Source: Phascolarctobacterium_A sp034086985
GTDB taxonomy: Bacteria > Bacillota > Negativicutes > Acidaminococcales > Acidaminococcaceae
NCBI GenBank assembly: GCA_034086985.1
Contig: JAXDZG010000017.1
Coordinates: 1 to 14,749, forward strand
DNA: 14,749 nt
Direction of reading: 5' to 3'
Both the position numbers and the translations under genes were made by a program. The notes beneath the pieces were generated by a model. That model saw only the letters and a program-made list of their open reading frames with translations. It made no database searches and had not been told where the DNA came from. Positions within the stretch are counted from its first letter, which is position 1; the number at the start of each line of letters is the position of its first letter. Below are positions 1-7,099 of the stretch, in pieces.

Positions 1-86
1 TGTGTTATTACCGCACCTGGGCTAAAGTCATACTGTATAAAAAGCTCAATCGCCTTTAGTTTTTCTTCGTTGGTGAAGATTCTCAA
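1..86 (-). CDS. IS3-family transposase OrfA, N-terminal fragment cut by window edge
   Basis: Only the first 28 codons lie in the window, read leftward from a TTG start at 84-86 that has a GGAGG ribosome-binding site at 96-100. The peptide contains FTNEEKLKAIELFIQYD followed by SPGAVI. This is the usual opening of the helix-turn-helix OrfA of IS3-family elements, the DNA-binding half of the transposase that is joined to the DDE integrase OrfB by frameshifting. Whether the gene is complete and active cannot be judged, because orfB would lie to the left of the window. An ordinary HTH regulator is less likely given this N-terminal signature. The TTG start was chosen because no ATG or GTG lies between the ribosome-binding site and the recognisable peptide. 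Confidence 0.7.
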   Translation of the reverse strand, partial: MRIFTNEEKLKAIELFIQYDFSPGAVIT

Positions 87-134
87 CTTGGTCAACCTCC
101 TAATCAATCGATTAGGTCCAAGTTTTTGTCCTCA
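1..134 (-). mobile_element. Partial IS3-family insertion sequence, one end
   Basis: On the minus strand the segment carries the start of an IS3-type OrfA preceded by a short untranslated end. The putative terminus is at 134, where the minus strand reads TGAGGACAAAAACTTGGACC; a terminal 5'-TG is the usual first dinucleotide of IS3-family inverted repeats. The other end lies outside the window, so the repeat partner and target duplication cannot be checked. The family call rests on the OrfA peptide; the boundary is inferred. Confidence 0.55.
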
Positions 135-143
135 CCCCCGAAG

Positions 144-237
144 TCCGCGAAGCGGATACCGCAAATCCAGTAAGTTAGTACCACCAATCCGTTATTGCAG
201 TACCGCTAGCTAGTGGCGTAAGCCACTAGCCAACGGA
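144..237. repeat. Cluster of small perfect hairpins between two mobile-element remnants
   Basis: Three inverted repeats are nested here. TCCGC/GCGGA (144-148 with 152-156) has a 3-nt loop. GCTAGTGGC/GCCACTAGC (209-217 with 222-230) is a perfect 9-bp stem with loop GTAA. An outer TCCGTT/AACGGA pair (188-193 with 232-237) encloses the second stem. No T-run follows, so a rho-independent terminator is unlikely. Subterminal hairpins of this size occur at the ends of IS200/IS605-type elements and in REP sequences, but no transposase for either is visible here. Confidence 0.55.
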
Positions 238-248
238 ACTATTTATGG

Positions 249-770
249 TTATTTCATCATGCTTTCAGCATAAGTCATTCCATAGACTTCCCTCATAGAT
301 TTATCATTGTCCTTATCAACAGGCAGGATATTCACTACATAGGAATCATAGAAAATCCTGTCAATAATACCATCCGAGAGCGCACTTGCGTCTCCACCAA
401 GCTGGTCATACTAATTGTCCTTGAGATATTGGGAACAGAAGATTGTAGAGAATTTTTTGCGACGCGCACTAATAAACTCGAAGATATCTCTCTATTGCTC
501 ATCTGTAGGCTTTAGGAGCAGCCATTCATCCAAAATTAGTAGCTTAGGATTAACGTATTTGCTCAATACTTTTTTGTAAGTATTATTATTCCTAGCCATC
601 TCTAAATTTATGTCCGCATCCTCGATTCTGTATTTTTATTTTACCACTAACAGTTAGAACTGCTTACATGCTTCCATTCCCAGAGCGCATGCCAGATTGG
701 TCTTACCGCAGCCTGTAGCACCTGTAATGAATACATTCTTGTTTTCAATTTGTATATTCCAATTGCATTG
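249..770 (-). pseudogene. IS21-family IstB-like ATPase, decayed and N-terminally truncated
   Basis: IstB is the AAA+ helper ATPase of IS21-type transposition. One minus-strand frame reads through recognisable IstB sequence to a TAA at 249-251. The Walker A peptide GATGCGKT is at 699-722. It is followed by NLACALGMEACKQF, a Walker B region reading LLILDEW, the segment IFEFISARRKKFSTIFCSQY, and a C-terminus containing YDQLGGDASALSDGIIDRI. The frame is interrupted by four stops and no indels: TAA at 654-656, TAA at 636-638, TAG at 492-494 and TAG at 411-413. The normal N-terminal part of IstB is not recognisable upstream of about 770, and no istA lies beside it. The element therefore appears dead and partly deleted, decaying by point mutation. 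The upstream boundary is approximate. Confidence 0.85.
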
Positions 771-840
771 CCATATTATTCACATTATATTCATTACTTT
801 AATTGTATTTCTAATTTGGGTGGCTACACTTGGCGGAAAC

Positions 841-977
841 TTGTCTGGAATATACATTGTCGGAATATAAAACATTAATTTCAATATATGTATTGATCAA
901 GAATATAGCTGATAACAATGGATATATTATTCTATTCAACTCAAACAATAACATATGTTTGCTTTAGGGAGTTACTC
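841..977 (+). promoter_or_regulatory. Upstream region of the MFS/exported-protein cluster, with a short direct repeat
   Basis: Between the istB remnant and the first gene, TTGTCTGGAATATA (841-854) is repeated almost exactly as TTGTCGGAATATA (857-869), 16 bp apart. This could be a tandem operator or overlapping promoter elements. No -35/-10 pair close to consensus with 17-bp spacing is obvious, so the promoter is unassigned. The ribosome-binding site AGGGAG at 966-971 supports translation from the ATG at 978. Confidence 0.3.
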
Positions 978-1982
978 ATGCTTATTACTTCAACAATTCT
1001 TCATTTCTTTGTAGATGGAACATGTGGGGCTGCTTTATCGTTATTGGCTTTGAATGGTCTGGAAACTGCAGAGATAGTATCGGCATTTTTACAATACAAC
1101 TTATGGGCTTTTGGAACACAATGGGTTATTGGCTTAGTAAGTGACAAGTGGAGCTTGTTGTCAAGAAAACTATTGATGCTTGCCATGCTTATGCTAGCTG
1201 CTGGCTCATGTCTCAATGTAGATTGGCAATGGCTAGTTGTGGCACTTGGGTTAAGTAATAGCATATTTCATGTTGTTGCTGGCAGGTTAGTTTTGGAGCG
1301 TTACGCTGGCTATAAGGAGCCAGGAATATTTGTGTCCAGTGGAGCGTTGGGACTAGCATTGGGTACGCAAGGAATCATCAGCCTATACATCATGCTAGCA
1401 GGTGTTTTTGTATCTGCATTTTTCCTATATCGTATGATGGATACTGATTATGAAGTTAAGAGTTATAAGGTAGGTGCAAATATAGGAATGTGTAGTAGCC
1501 ACCAAAAGAGTACTCTGCTTATAGGGATGTCCATTGTTGCTTTAAGTGCTTGCGTAATTATACGGGGCTTCTCGGGAACTGTGCAGCTTGCTGGGATGCC
1601 ATTGCTATTACCTTGTATTTATATGCTGGGAAAGGCTTTAGGTGGAATTTGCTGTGACAAGTTAGGCTATAAACAAATGGTGCTGTTTTTAATGTTAACA
1701 AGCTTTACTACCTTACAGTTTGTAGGATTAGTACCGATGTTGGTTTTCGTGTTGCTTTGTAATATGGCAATGCCATTAACATTGAAAATGATGCATAATT
1801 ACTTGCCAAATCAGGCTGGCTTAGCCTTTGGTTTGGCTGCTGGCTGTCTTATCCCCGGATGGTATTTTAAAGAGTATATGCTGAGCTTGCCTTTACTAGT
1901 GATGCTACAGTTTGTCTTATTGTTCCTTGGTGGATATATAGGGTTTACTAAATTAGGCGCGGGGGTGATGCATGATGAGTGA
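978..1982 (+). CDS. MFS-type membrane transporter, distantly like the fosmidomycin-resistance group
   Basis: The product is a very hydrophobic protein of 334 residues with about 10-12 membrane segments. Two copies of the MFS loop 2-3 / 8-9 signature are visible: GLVSDKW in the N-terminal half and GGICCDKLGYKQ in the C-terminal half, which supports the major facilitator fold. The stretch SNSIFHVVAGRLVL followed by a GIFVSSGALGLALGT segment resembles the central helices of Fsr-like transporters. I infer the subfamily only from that pattern; the substrate is unknown. I start the gene at 978 because AGGGAG lies 7 bases upstream; an in-frame ATG at 918 would add 20 residues without a good ribosome-binding site. 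The 3' end overlaps the next gene by 11 bp, suggesting translational coupling. The protein is short for the family (usually 380-420 residues), with compact loops. Confidence 0.7.
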   Translation: MLITSTILHFFVDGTCGAALSLLALNGLETAEIVSAFLQYNLWAFGTQWVIGLVSDKWSLLSRKLLMLAMLMLAAGSCLNVDWQWLVVALGLSNSIFHVVAGRLVLERYAGYKEPGIFVSSGALGLALGTQGIISLYIMLAGVFVSAFFLYRMMDTDYEVKSYKVGANIGMCSSHQKSTLLIGMSIVALSACVIIRGFSGTVQLAGMPLLLPCIYMLGKALGGICCDKLGYKQMVLFLMLTSFTTLQFVGLVPMLVFVLLCNMAMPLTLKMMHNYLPNQAGLAFGLAAGCLIPGWYFKEYMLSLPLLVMLQFVLLFLGGYIGFTKLGAGVMHDE

Positions 1983-2337
1983 CATGCTTGCACCTGGGGT
2001 TGTCTTCGATGGAGATTTTTTAGAAACAGCTTTAATAACCATTTTTATCGAAGTATTTGTCCTGTATTGCATCGGTTGTAAGAATAAAAAAGTGCTTGCC
2101 TGGTTCGCATTAACTAATTTTGTAAGCAATGTGCTTTTTAATGATATATTGATGTCAGATACTTTATTTATTAGTATGGGAATAGATTGGGCCATCTTTT
2201 TAGGTGAGTGTTTAGTGTTACTTTTGGAATACTGTATGATGCTTTATGTCTTGCCTAAGGGAGGGCAGGGCCTATTCTTGGTATTACTAGTAACCAATTG
2301 TTGTAGTTGGCTGGCGGGATATTGCAGGGGGTATTGA
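1972..2337 (+). CDS. Small four-helix integral membrane protein, partner of the MFS gene
   Basis: The product has 121 residues and is nearly all membrane segments, with about four helices and no signal peptide. Charged or polar residues sit inside the hydrophobic stretches: ITIFIEVFVLY, LTNFVSNVLFND, FLGECLVLLLEYCM and LVTNCCSWLAGY. Glutamates and asparagines at regular places in the helices suggest a functional channel or subunit interface rather than a plain anchor. I do not recognise a named family. The gene overlaps the MFS gene by 11 bp and ends one base before the next start, so it is almost certainly co-expressed with both. Two adjacent ATG codons (1972 and 1975) could each serve as start. 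A role as accessory subunit of the upstream transporter is inference from overlap alone. Confidence 0.65.
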   Translation: MMSDMLAPGVVFDGDFLETALITIFIEVFVLYCIGCKNKKVLAWFALTNFVSNVLFNDILMSDTLFISMGIDWAIFLGECLVLLLEYCMMLYVLPKGGQGLFLVLLVTNCCSWLAGYCRGY

Positions 2338-2338
2338 T

Positions 2339-2881
2339 ATGAAAAAATTATTTTTAGTGGTTGCTGTTATTGCTGCTTTGTTGGGAACTAATACTGCTTT
2401 TGCGGATATGATTTCTCCTTATGAAATGGAGCAAAGAAGGCTGGAAGCAACTGCTCAAGAATTGGAAAAAGAGGGTATATCTATAGAAGATTGTAACGTT
2501 AAAAGGATTGGTAACAACTATGTGCTAGAAGTGGATGTTCGTTCTCCTAAAGATATTATGCTTGAATGCACTGTAATGTTAAAAGACAATAATCAGTGCC
2601 TAGGTTATGAGAAGATGCAACTAGGGTGGAAAAATGAGAAGGAAAGAGGAGTTTACATCATACAGGTTCCTCTAGATATCAAAGCTTTGTCTGAAGGTGA
2701 TAACATTACGATTGTTCAGTGCAAAACTACAATTAATTATACTAAGGTGATAAGATTAGGTGGAGGATATGAAAGGTTTCAAAGGAGAAGACCAACAAAA
2801 GAGATTCCTAAAAGTGTTACAGTGTCAAGCGAAAAGGATATAATTTTAAAGTTTATAAAGAATAGATTGTTTATCGGGTGA
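2339..2881 (+). CDS. Exported protein of unknown function
   Basis: The product has 180 residues and a clear Sec signal peptide: MKK, a hydrophobic core, and a predicted cut after residue 22 (AFA|D). The mature part begins DMISPYEMEQ with a charged, probably helical stretch to about residue 45. It then continues as an alternating hydrophobic pattern (residues 50-140) suggesting a small beta-sandwich, and ends in a basic tail rich in Arg and Lys. No lipobox, catalytic motif or known domain is seen. An AGGGGG ribosome-binding site lies just upstream, within the end of the preceding membrane protein gene, and the genes are separated by one base. The tight packing with a transporter and a small membrane protein suggests a periplasmic partner of that complex; this is inference. 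Confidence 0.65.
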   Translation: MKKLFLVVAVIAALLGTNTAFADMISPYEMEQRRLEATAQELEKEGISIEDCNVKRIGNNYVLEVDVRSPKDIMLECTVMLKDNNQCLGYEKMQLGWKNEKERGVYIIQVPLDIKALSEGDNITIVQCKTTINYTKVIRLGGGYERFQRRRPTKEIPKSVTVSSEKDIILKFIKNRLFIG

Positions 2882-2957
2882 TTTATTCTAGCTAAATATT
2901 AAGAATAGATGTTTTCAAAATGGTATTTTATCTAGATGAGATATGAGGCTTTCTAAA

Positions 2958-3641
2958 ATGTATAAGAACAACTTCGTTTTTGCTGTAGATTTGATAGTTT
3001 GCTTGTTTTTTGCAAGTGTGTGTTTTAGTGTCGAGTCTAGTAAGCTTGGGACAGTCAAATATGGTACTCATAAGGTTTCAACTCTAAAAGATTATAAGTA
3101 TGAAGTACCTATAGAAATGAAAGGTTTCACCTTCGAAGGGCATAGAGGTATTTATCCGAGTTATGCTTGGGCTTATGGCTTGCCGCATCCTACTTGTATA
3201 CGCAGACCTGAACCTAAAGATTTTTTGACATCAGGGATTGCTGTTTTTAATAATAGCAATGAGATATTGTGTGTTCAATATGATGTTAGGCGTAGAGGAA
3301 ACAATGCGTGTTTTGGAGATGGACATAGTCAGGTTGAGATAAGTATTAATAACAATGATTTGTACAGCGTCCCGCTTAAGGGAAAAGGTGCTCTCTATGC
3401 ACTAATATCAGCTGATAGGGTAATTGTATTCGGCAAAAATAGAGAAGGAAAATATGTGGTGTTCTGGAATAGTGATGGATTGCAAGCATCAACAAAGGTA
3501 AAAGGATATGATTATAATGGTATTAGAATTGAGGAAGATGCTTTAATCGTAAGTTATTCAGAAAGAGGTAAGGAATTGGAGTCGAATGAATTGAGACTCA
3601 AATGGAAGGATTGGTTAGAGTGTTTTGAAATAGTGAAATAG
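2958..3641 (+). CDS. Exported protein, paralogue A of a two-gene family
   Basis: From the chosen start the product has 227 residues with an N-terminal hydrophobic signal (roughly residues 5-25 of the short form) and a beta-rich mature part. It shares a string of landmarks with the next gene product: GIAVFN, then a Cys followed within a few residues by GDG, then VIVFGKNREGKY, then a final LRLKW...W ending. The next protein has GIAVFN, CWVGDG, YVIFGKYINGKY and FVFKWDE...W in the same order and spacing, so the two are diverged tandem duplicates. I start at 2958 because TGAGG lies 9 bases upstream; an in-frame ATG at 2943 has no usable ribosome-binding site. The gene follows the previous one after an AT-rich gap without a terminator. 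Function is unknown; the conserved Cys and GDG could form a ligand or metal site. Confidence 0.65.
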   Translation: MYKNNFVFAVDLIVCLFFASVCFSVESSKLGTVKYGTHKVSTLKDYKYEVPIEMKGFTFEGHRGIYPSYAWAYGLPHPTCIRRPEPKDFLTSGIAVFNNSNEILCVQYDVRRRGNNACFGDGHSQVEISINNNDLYSVPLKGKGALYALISADRVIVFGKNREGKYVVFWNSDGLQASTKVKGYDYNGIRIEEDALIVSYSERGKELESNELRLKWKDWLECFEIVK

Positions 3642-3681
3642 CAGATTGTATTTATGATGATTTTTTATTGGAGGAATAACC

Positions 3682-4320
3682 ATGAAGAAAATTTTGTTAA
3701 GTATATTATTGTTAATTAGCTTTATTCTGCCTACTCAATGCTTTGCTATGAGTTTTAGTCAGCCAGTGCAAATTGGTTATGCTAGCTATGATATTAATCG
3801 TGATGGTGGCTACTCTTTTGAGGGAGCTTCTGTAAAGGCATCAAGGCATTATAGTAAAATAAGAAAGAAGATAACAGGATATGAAAAAGGAATAGCTGTT
3901 TTCAATACTAATGGTGATAGACTTGTCATTGATTTTGATATGATAACTCGTCCAGGCAAATGTTGGGTGGGTGATGGGCAAAACTACACTGAGATGTTTT
4001 TCTTGAATAGTACCATTTCACAATTTAAAGGTAGTAACGGCATGGTTTTCTATGCATCTAGATCTCAATATACTTATTCAAACTATGTAATTTTTGGAAA
4101 ATATATCAATGGTAAGTATGCTAAATATATTGATACAGGGGCTTTAGCCAAACAGTATTATGGAAACACAATGGTTGATTTTGGTGAGATGGTCGTTTGT
4201 AAGGATGGATTTATTATACCCTTTAGCATTTGGAAGAAGGATTTAAGTGTAAAAGGTGATTTTGTTTTTAAATGGGATGAAAAAGCTAATTGGTTTAGCG
4301 TAGAAAAAATAGTTTACTAG
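3682..4320 (+). CDS. Exported protein, paralogue B of a two-gene family
   Basis: The product has 212 residues with a textbook signal peptide (MKK, Leu/Ile-rich core, cut near residue 22 at CFA|M). The mature domain is predicted all-beta and shares the ordered landmarks GIAVFN (70-75), C94-W-V-GDG (94-99), YVIFGKYINGKY (135-146) and FKW followed by a Trp (196-204) with the upstream gene product. The extra N-terminal insert of paralogue A (a Pro/Tyr/Trp-rich segment with one more Cys) is shorter here. The ribosome-binding site GGAGG stands 7 bases before the ATG, and the leader TATTGGAGGAAT recurs at the next gene, as if a whole gene plus leader had been duplicated. No enzyme motif is visible. 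A carbohydrate- or peptide-binding surface protein is possible but unproven. Confidence 0.65.
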   Translation: MKKILLSILLLISFILPTQCFAMSFSQPVQIGYASYDINRDGGYSFEGASVKASRHYSKIRKKITGYEKGIAVFNTNGDRLVIDFDMITRPGKCWVGDGQNYTEMFFLNSTISQFKGSNGMVFYASRSQYTYSNYVIFGKYINGKYAKYIDTGALAKQYYGNTMVDFGEMVVCKDGFIIPFSIWKKDLSVKGDFVFKWDEKANWFSVEKIVY

Positions 4321-4336
4321 TATTGGAGGAATGATC

Positions 4337-5158
4337 ATGAAGAAAAAAATTATGTCTATGGCTCTGGTTACTATGTTGGCAGTGAGTGCATCCGCGTTGG
4401 CTGCGCATTATCCTTATTCTACAAGTAAGCATGGATATGGCCACGGTCCGAAGATTAACTATGGATATAATCATGTTTTGCGGGAGAAAATGATACCAGA
4501 CGGAAGGTACTATAGTGGTGTAGCTGGGAAGCAATATCACAAGAATAATCAGATTATTGCTATCAGAACCATAGAAATATATCAGCCTGTTATATTGAAC
4601 ATCCATGCGATCAGCCATGGTGTCGGGCATGTAAATCATACGCTTTATGATATGGAACAAAATACGATTGGTAGAAGAATTAATCCTCAAGCTAATGGTG
4701 TTGATGACGAATCAATGATTATTGGACCAGGCTTTTATGAGCTAAAATCTGATTTTTATAGTATTAAAAAGGATGCGTATTGTGAGTATAGGGTCAAGGC
4801 AGATGCTGAAGTAATCGAATCAAATGCTCCAGCGGAGATTTATCGACCACATTATGCACATCGACTGACTCTAGGCATGCCAGTTATTAATTACATGCCG
4901 TATGAAAGAAACTATTCTGACAAGCATCAGTATTATAGCTTTGAGTTGTTCAATGGTAGAGAAGTACGCCTTTTAGCTAACGTGTTGAAGGGTTCCTGTC
5001 GTTTCGAAATCCTAGATACGGACGAGAGAGTAATCAGCGATGTATATGTGAATAATAAAGTGGCTGAAAAAATGTTTTATTTGGCTCCTGGCAAATACTA
5101 TGTGCGGGTGTACAGGTATGATAAAAATGGTGCAGTTTATAGGCTAAAGGTGGATTAA
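4337..5158 (+). CDS. Exported two-repeat beta-sandwich protein with a His/Tyr-rich N-terminus
   Basis: The product has 273 residues with a signal peptide (MKKK, hydrophobic core, cut near ALA|AH at about residue 22). The mature N-terminus is unusually rich in His, Tyr and Gly (HYPYSTSKHGYGHG), possibly a metal-binding tail. Two repeats follow: the first ends GPGFYELKSDFY...YCEYRVKAD and the second APGKYYVRVYRY...AVYRLKVD. The '(G/A)PG-[FK]-Y' turn plus closing strand resembles the bacterial pre-peptidase C-terminal (PPC) domain or similar jelly-roll modules; I call this only by pattern. I place the start at 4337, not the in-frame ATG at 4331, because GGAGG (4325-4329) is then 7 bases away rather than one. 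The gap to the previous gene is 16 bp and to the next 4 bp, so this is operon-internal. Confidence 0.65.
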   Translation: MKKKIMSMALVTMLAVSASALAAHYPYSTSKHGYGHGPKINYGYNHVLREKMIPDGRYYSGVAGKQYHKNNQIIAIRTIEIYQPVILNIHAISHGVGHVNHTLYDMEQNTIGRRINPQANGVDDESMIIGPGFYELKSDFYSIKKDAYCEYRVKADAEVIESNAPAEIYRPHYAHRLTLGMPVINYMPYERNYSDKHQYYSFELFNGREVRLLANVLKGSCRFEILDTDERVISDVYVNNKVAEKMFYLAPGKYYVRVYRYDKNGAVYRLKVD

Positions 5159-5162
5159 GCTT

Positions 5163-5963
5163 ATGAAATTCGTAAAAGTATTGATGGCATGTCTGCTTAT
5201 GCTTTTTGTTCAAGCGACTAGTGTTCATGCTGAGAATATTACTATGGGTGATGATGAGCTCATGGATGCAGTCGCGTATTTCCAAAATGAACAAAACAAT
5301 AAAATAATGGCAAATAACTTTAGCGTTTTTATGGTGAAAAAACATGGTGGAGTCAACTCTGAAGTAGGGTATTTATTTGGAATGATTCCCCACTATTTTG
5401 CCAATAAGGATTATGATGCCTGTTTAAAGCAAGCAGATCTATTGATTAATACTTATAAAAAGAAAAGGGATGGGCACTTCATTAGAGGCTATGTATTTGA
5501 GACACAACAGAAATATCAAGAAGCAATAGCTGAGTTTGACTTATGTCTAGATTATGATCTTAATTATTGGAATGCTTTTGTTAGACGAGCATACAATTAT
5601 TTGCAAGTCGATGAGACAGAAAAGGCATTGGAGGATTATGAGTCTGCTCGGGCTATTTATAAAGCTAATAAAAAGAAAATCGTGGCGTCAGAAAAACAAA
5701 TTGCTTTAAATCTATATTTTGAAGGCTTAATACTTAAATCGTTAAATAGATATGATGAGGCATTAGCTTGCTTCGATGATTGTATTAATGCATTTTCTAA
5801 GTATATGAATAAAAATAGAGTATGTAAAGCATATTGCCAAAAGAGTGAAGTTTACATGGCGTTACATGACAAAAGTAATGCTCAAAAAATGTTAGCTAAG
5901 GCTCAGAAGATAGATTGTAATTCCGATGATGTGGCTCGTGTAAAACAACTACTAGAATTGTAA
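5163..5963 (+). CDS. Exported tetratricopeptide-repeat protein
   Basis: The product has 266 residues with a signal peptide (cut near VHA|EN, residue 23) and no transmembrane segment after it. From about residue 70 the sequence is a run of helix pairs typical of TPRs: YFANKDYDACLKQADLLI (78-95), RGYVFETQQKYQEAIAEFDLCL (108-129, the best match, with G, Y, A and F at TPR consensus places), RRAYNYLQVDETEKALEDYESA (141-162), FEGLILKSLNRYDEALACFDDC (186-207) and a less regular last one near 223-250. TPR superhelices bind partner proteins, so this is probably the scaffold of the exported set. The start lies 4 bp after the preceding stop, and a weak AGGTGG serves as ribosome-binding site. It is the last gene of the cluster; no convincing terminator follows directly. 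Confidence 0.75.
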   Translation: MKFVKVLMACLLMLFVQATSVHAENITMGDDELMDAVAYFQNEQNNKIMANNFSVFMVKKHGGVNSEVGYLFGMIPHYFANKDYDACLKQADLLINTYKKKRDGHFIRGYVFETQQKYQEAIAEFDLCLDYDLNYWNAFVRRAYNYLQVDETEKALEDYESARAIYKANKKKIVASEKQIALNLYFEGLILKSLNRYDEALACFDDCINAFSKYMNKNRVCKAYCQKSEVYMALHDKSNAQKMLAKAQKIDCNSDDVARVKQLLEL

Positions 5964-6027
5964 AGCCACATGACTATATTTTGTGATGCACATAAGGATG
6001 GCAGAATTATTTAGATATCTGCACACT

Positions 6028-6148
6028 TCTAACAGAAATTACGGAAATAACGGCAAAAATTGATAAAAATACCCTCCTTACTAGTTTGTCCAGCAAAGAG
6101 GGTACATATCAACACAAAAAAGCCGTAATTTCCGTTATTTCCGTTAGA
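6028..6148. repeat. MITE-like inverted repeat with 27-bp arms
   Basis: Arm 1 (6028-6054) and arm 2 (6122-6148) are inverted copies matching at 24 of 27 positions. A second perfect pair TACCCTC/GAGGGTA (6070-6076 with 6098-6104) is nested in the loop. Arm 2 is built from a 9-bp period: CCGTAATTT, CCGTTATTT, CCGTTAGAA. The same arm recurs at 9304-9349. No coding frame spans it and no T-run follows, so a terminator role is uncertain. It lies in the 305-bp gap between the TPR gene and the next exported protein, which otherwise shows no gene. Confidence 0.75.
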
Positions 6149-6268
6149 AAAGGTTAAGTAAAATGGCATTCCACCAAAGATTGTGGTTGGCGCAACAACA
6201 TCAGTGTGGTCATACCTTTAACGTTTGTGGGGTTTCGCTTTAACTTTTACTGTGGAGTTTGATCAAAA

Positions 6269-6871
6269 ATGAGAAATAGAATAGTATTCGTGGCCTTTAG
6301 CTTGCTTATATTTATAACCTCAACATGCTTTGCGTCTGAAGCTAGTGAACGTAATATTGCGTTAATACAAAAGAGTTGTGGCAATGGCTTGCGGAATAGT
6401 ATGTCAGTGTTTAGTGTAGAAGACATTAAATTGCTTCAAGATAGTACTGGATGCAATATCATAGTCCCTAATGGTAGAGATAAGCTTCTGCTAGCTAAGA
6501 GAATTGCTAAAAGTACTGGCAGGGATATTATGAATAGGAGACCATATTCAGAACTTGCAAATAATGATTTAAAGGTGATGGCCACTGCACTTAAGGCATA
6601 TATGCTCGTACTAATTACTGCTAAATACGTAAATAGTCATGCAGCTTTTTTAGGAAATGATGGGAAAGTACATAGCTACGGATGTACCGGAGAGGTAGAA
6701 AGTATATTCTATTACGTTAAGGATGAAACCAAAGATCTGAAGGTGTTTGCAACTAATCAGGGTTATAGTTCTCCTAAAGATGTGCTAGAGGAGTTAAAAC
6801 CACAAGTGTTATCTGCATTTCAGCAAAGAATAACAAATTATTGTCAATCCTTGGCAGATAAACTGCAGTAG
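6269..6871 (+). CDS. Exported protein of unknown function
   Basis: The product has 200 residues with a Sec signal peptide (MRNR, a hydrophobic core to about residue 20, cut near CFA|SE). The mature protein is mixed alpha/beta and then mainly helical from about residue 70. It has four Cys (residues 32, 51, 138 and 191), a possible pattern for one or two disulfides, and a central AFLGNDGKVHSYGCTGE segment. No domain is recognised. The ribosome-binding site GGAG is 11 bases from the ATG, longer than ideal, so expression may be modest. The gene is separated from the exported cluster upstream by a MITE-like repeat and may have its own promoter. Signal peptide, AT-rich composition and orientation link it to that cluster, but the functional link is inference. 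Confidence 0.6.
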   Translation: MRNRIVFVAFSLLIFITSTCFASEASERNIALIQKSCGNGLRNSMSVFSVEDIKLLQDSTGCNIIVPNGRDKLLLAKRIAKSTGRDIMNRRPYSELANNDLKVMATALKAYMLVLITAKYVNSHAAFLGNDGKVHSYGCTGEVESIFYYVKDETKDLKVFATNQGYSSPKDVLEELKPQVLSAFQQRITNYCQSLADKLQ

Positions 6872-6945
6872 AGAGGAGTATCTGCCCCGTCAGAAAAAAC
6901 TACACTAAAGAATGTAGTGAGCTAACGGCATTGGTGGCTATAAGC

Positions 6946-6965
6946 AGTACTGGGTGCAGTATTTT
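6946..6965 (+). terminator. Possible weak terminator after the exported protein gene
   Basis: AGTACTG (6946-6952) can pair with CAGTATT (6957-6963, one G-U pair) around loop GGTG, followed by TTTC. The stem is short and the T-run poor. The rest of the 228-bp gap 6872-7099 holds a small CTACA/TGTAG hairpin near 6900 and the promoter listed separately. Confidence 0.25.
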
Positions 6966-7043
6966 CTAGAATAGAGAAGATGTCAGTTTATATTTTTTGG
7001 CAGGATGTTGGCTATTCGAGGAATGTAGAAAGATTAATATTTC

Positions 7044-7072
7044 TTGAAAGCGTAGGATCATTTGTGTATAAT
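7044..7072 (+). promoter_or_regulatory. Sigma-70-type promoter for the MNT/HEPN locus
   Basis: TTGAAA (7044-7049) and a perfect TATAAT (7067-7072) are separated by exactly 17 bp, 28 bp before the ATG at 7100. The ribosome-binding site GAGGTG stands at about 7090-7095. The predicted 5' leader is very short. Confidence 0.75.
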
Positions 7073-7099
7073 TATATTATAAGAATGTGAGGTGATAAT

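Noticed and set aside
4295..4690. Minus-strand frame of 131 codons over the start of the His/Tyr-rich protein gene
   Set aside because: It overlaps a gene with good ribosome-binding site and signal peptide; the frame itself has no start context or motif.
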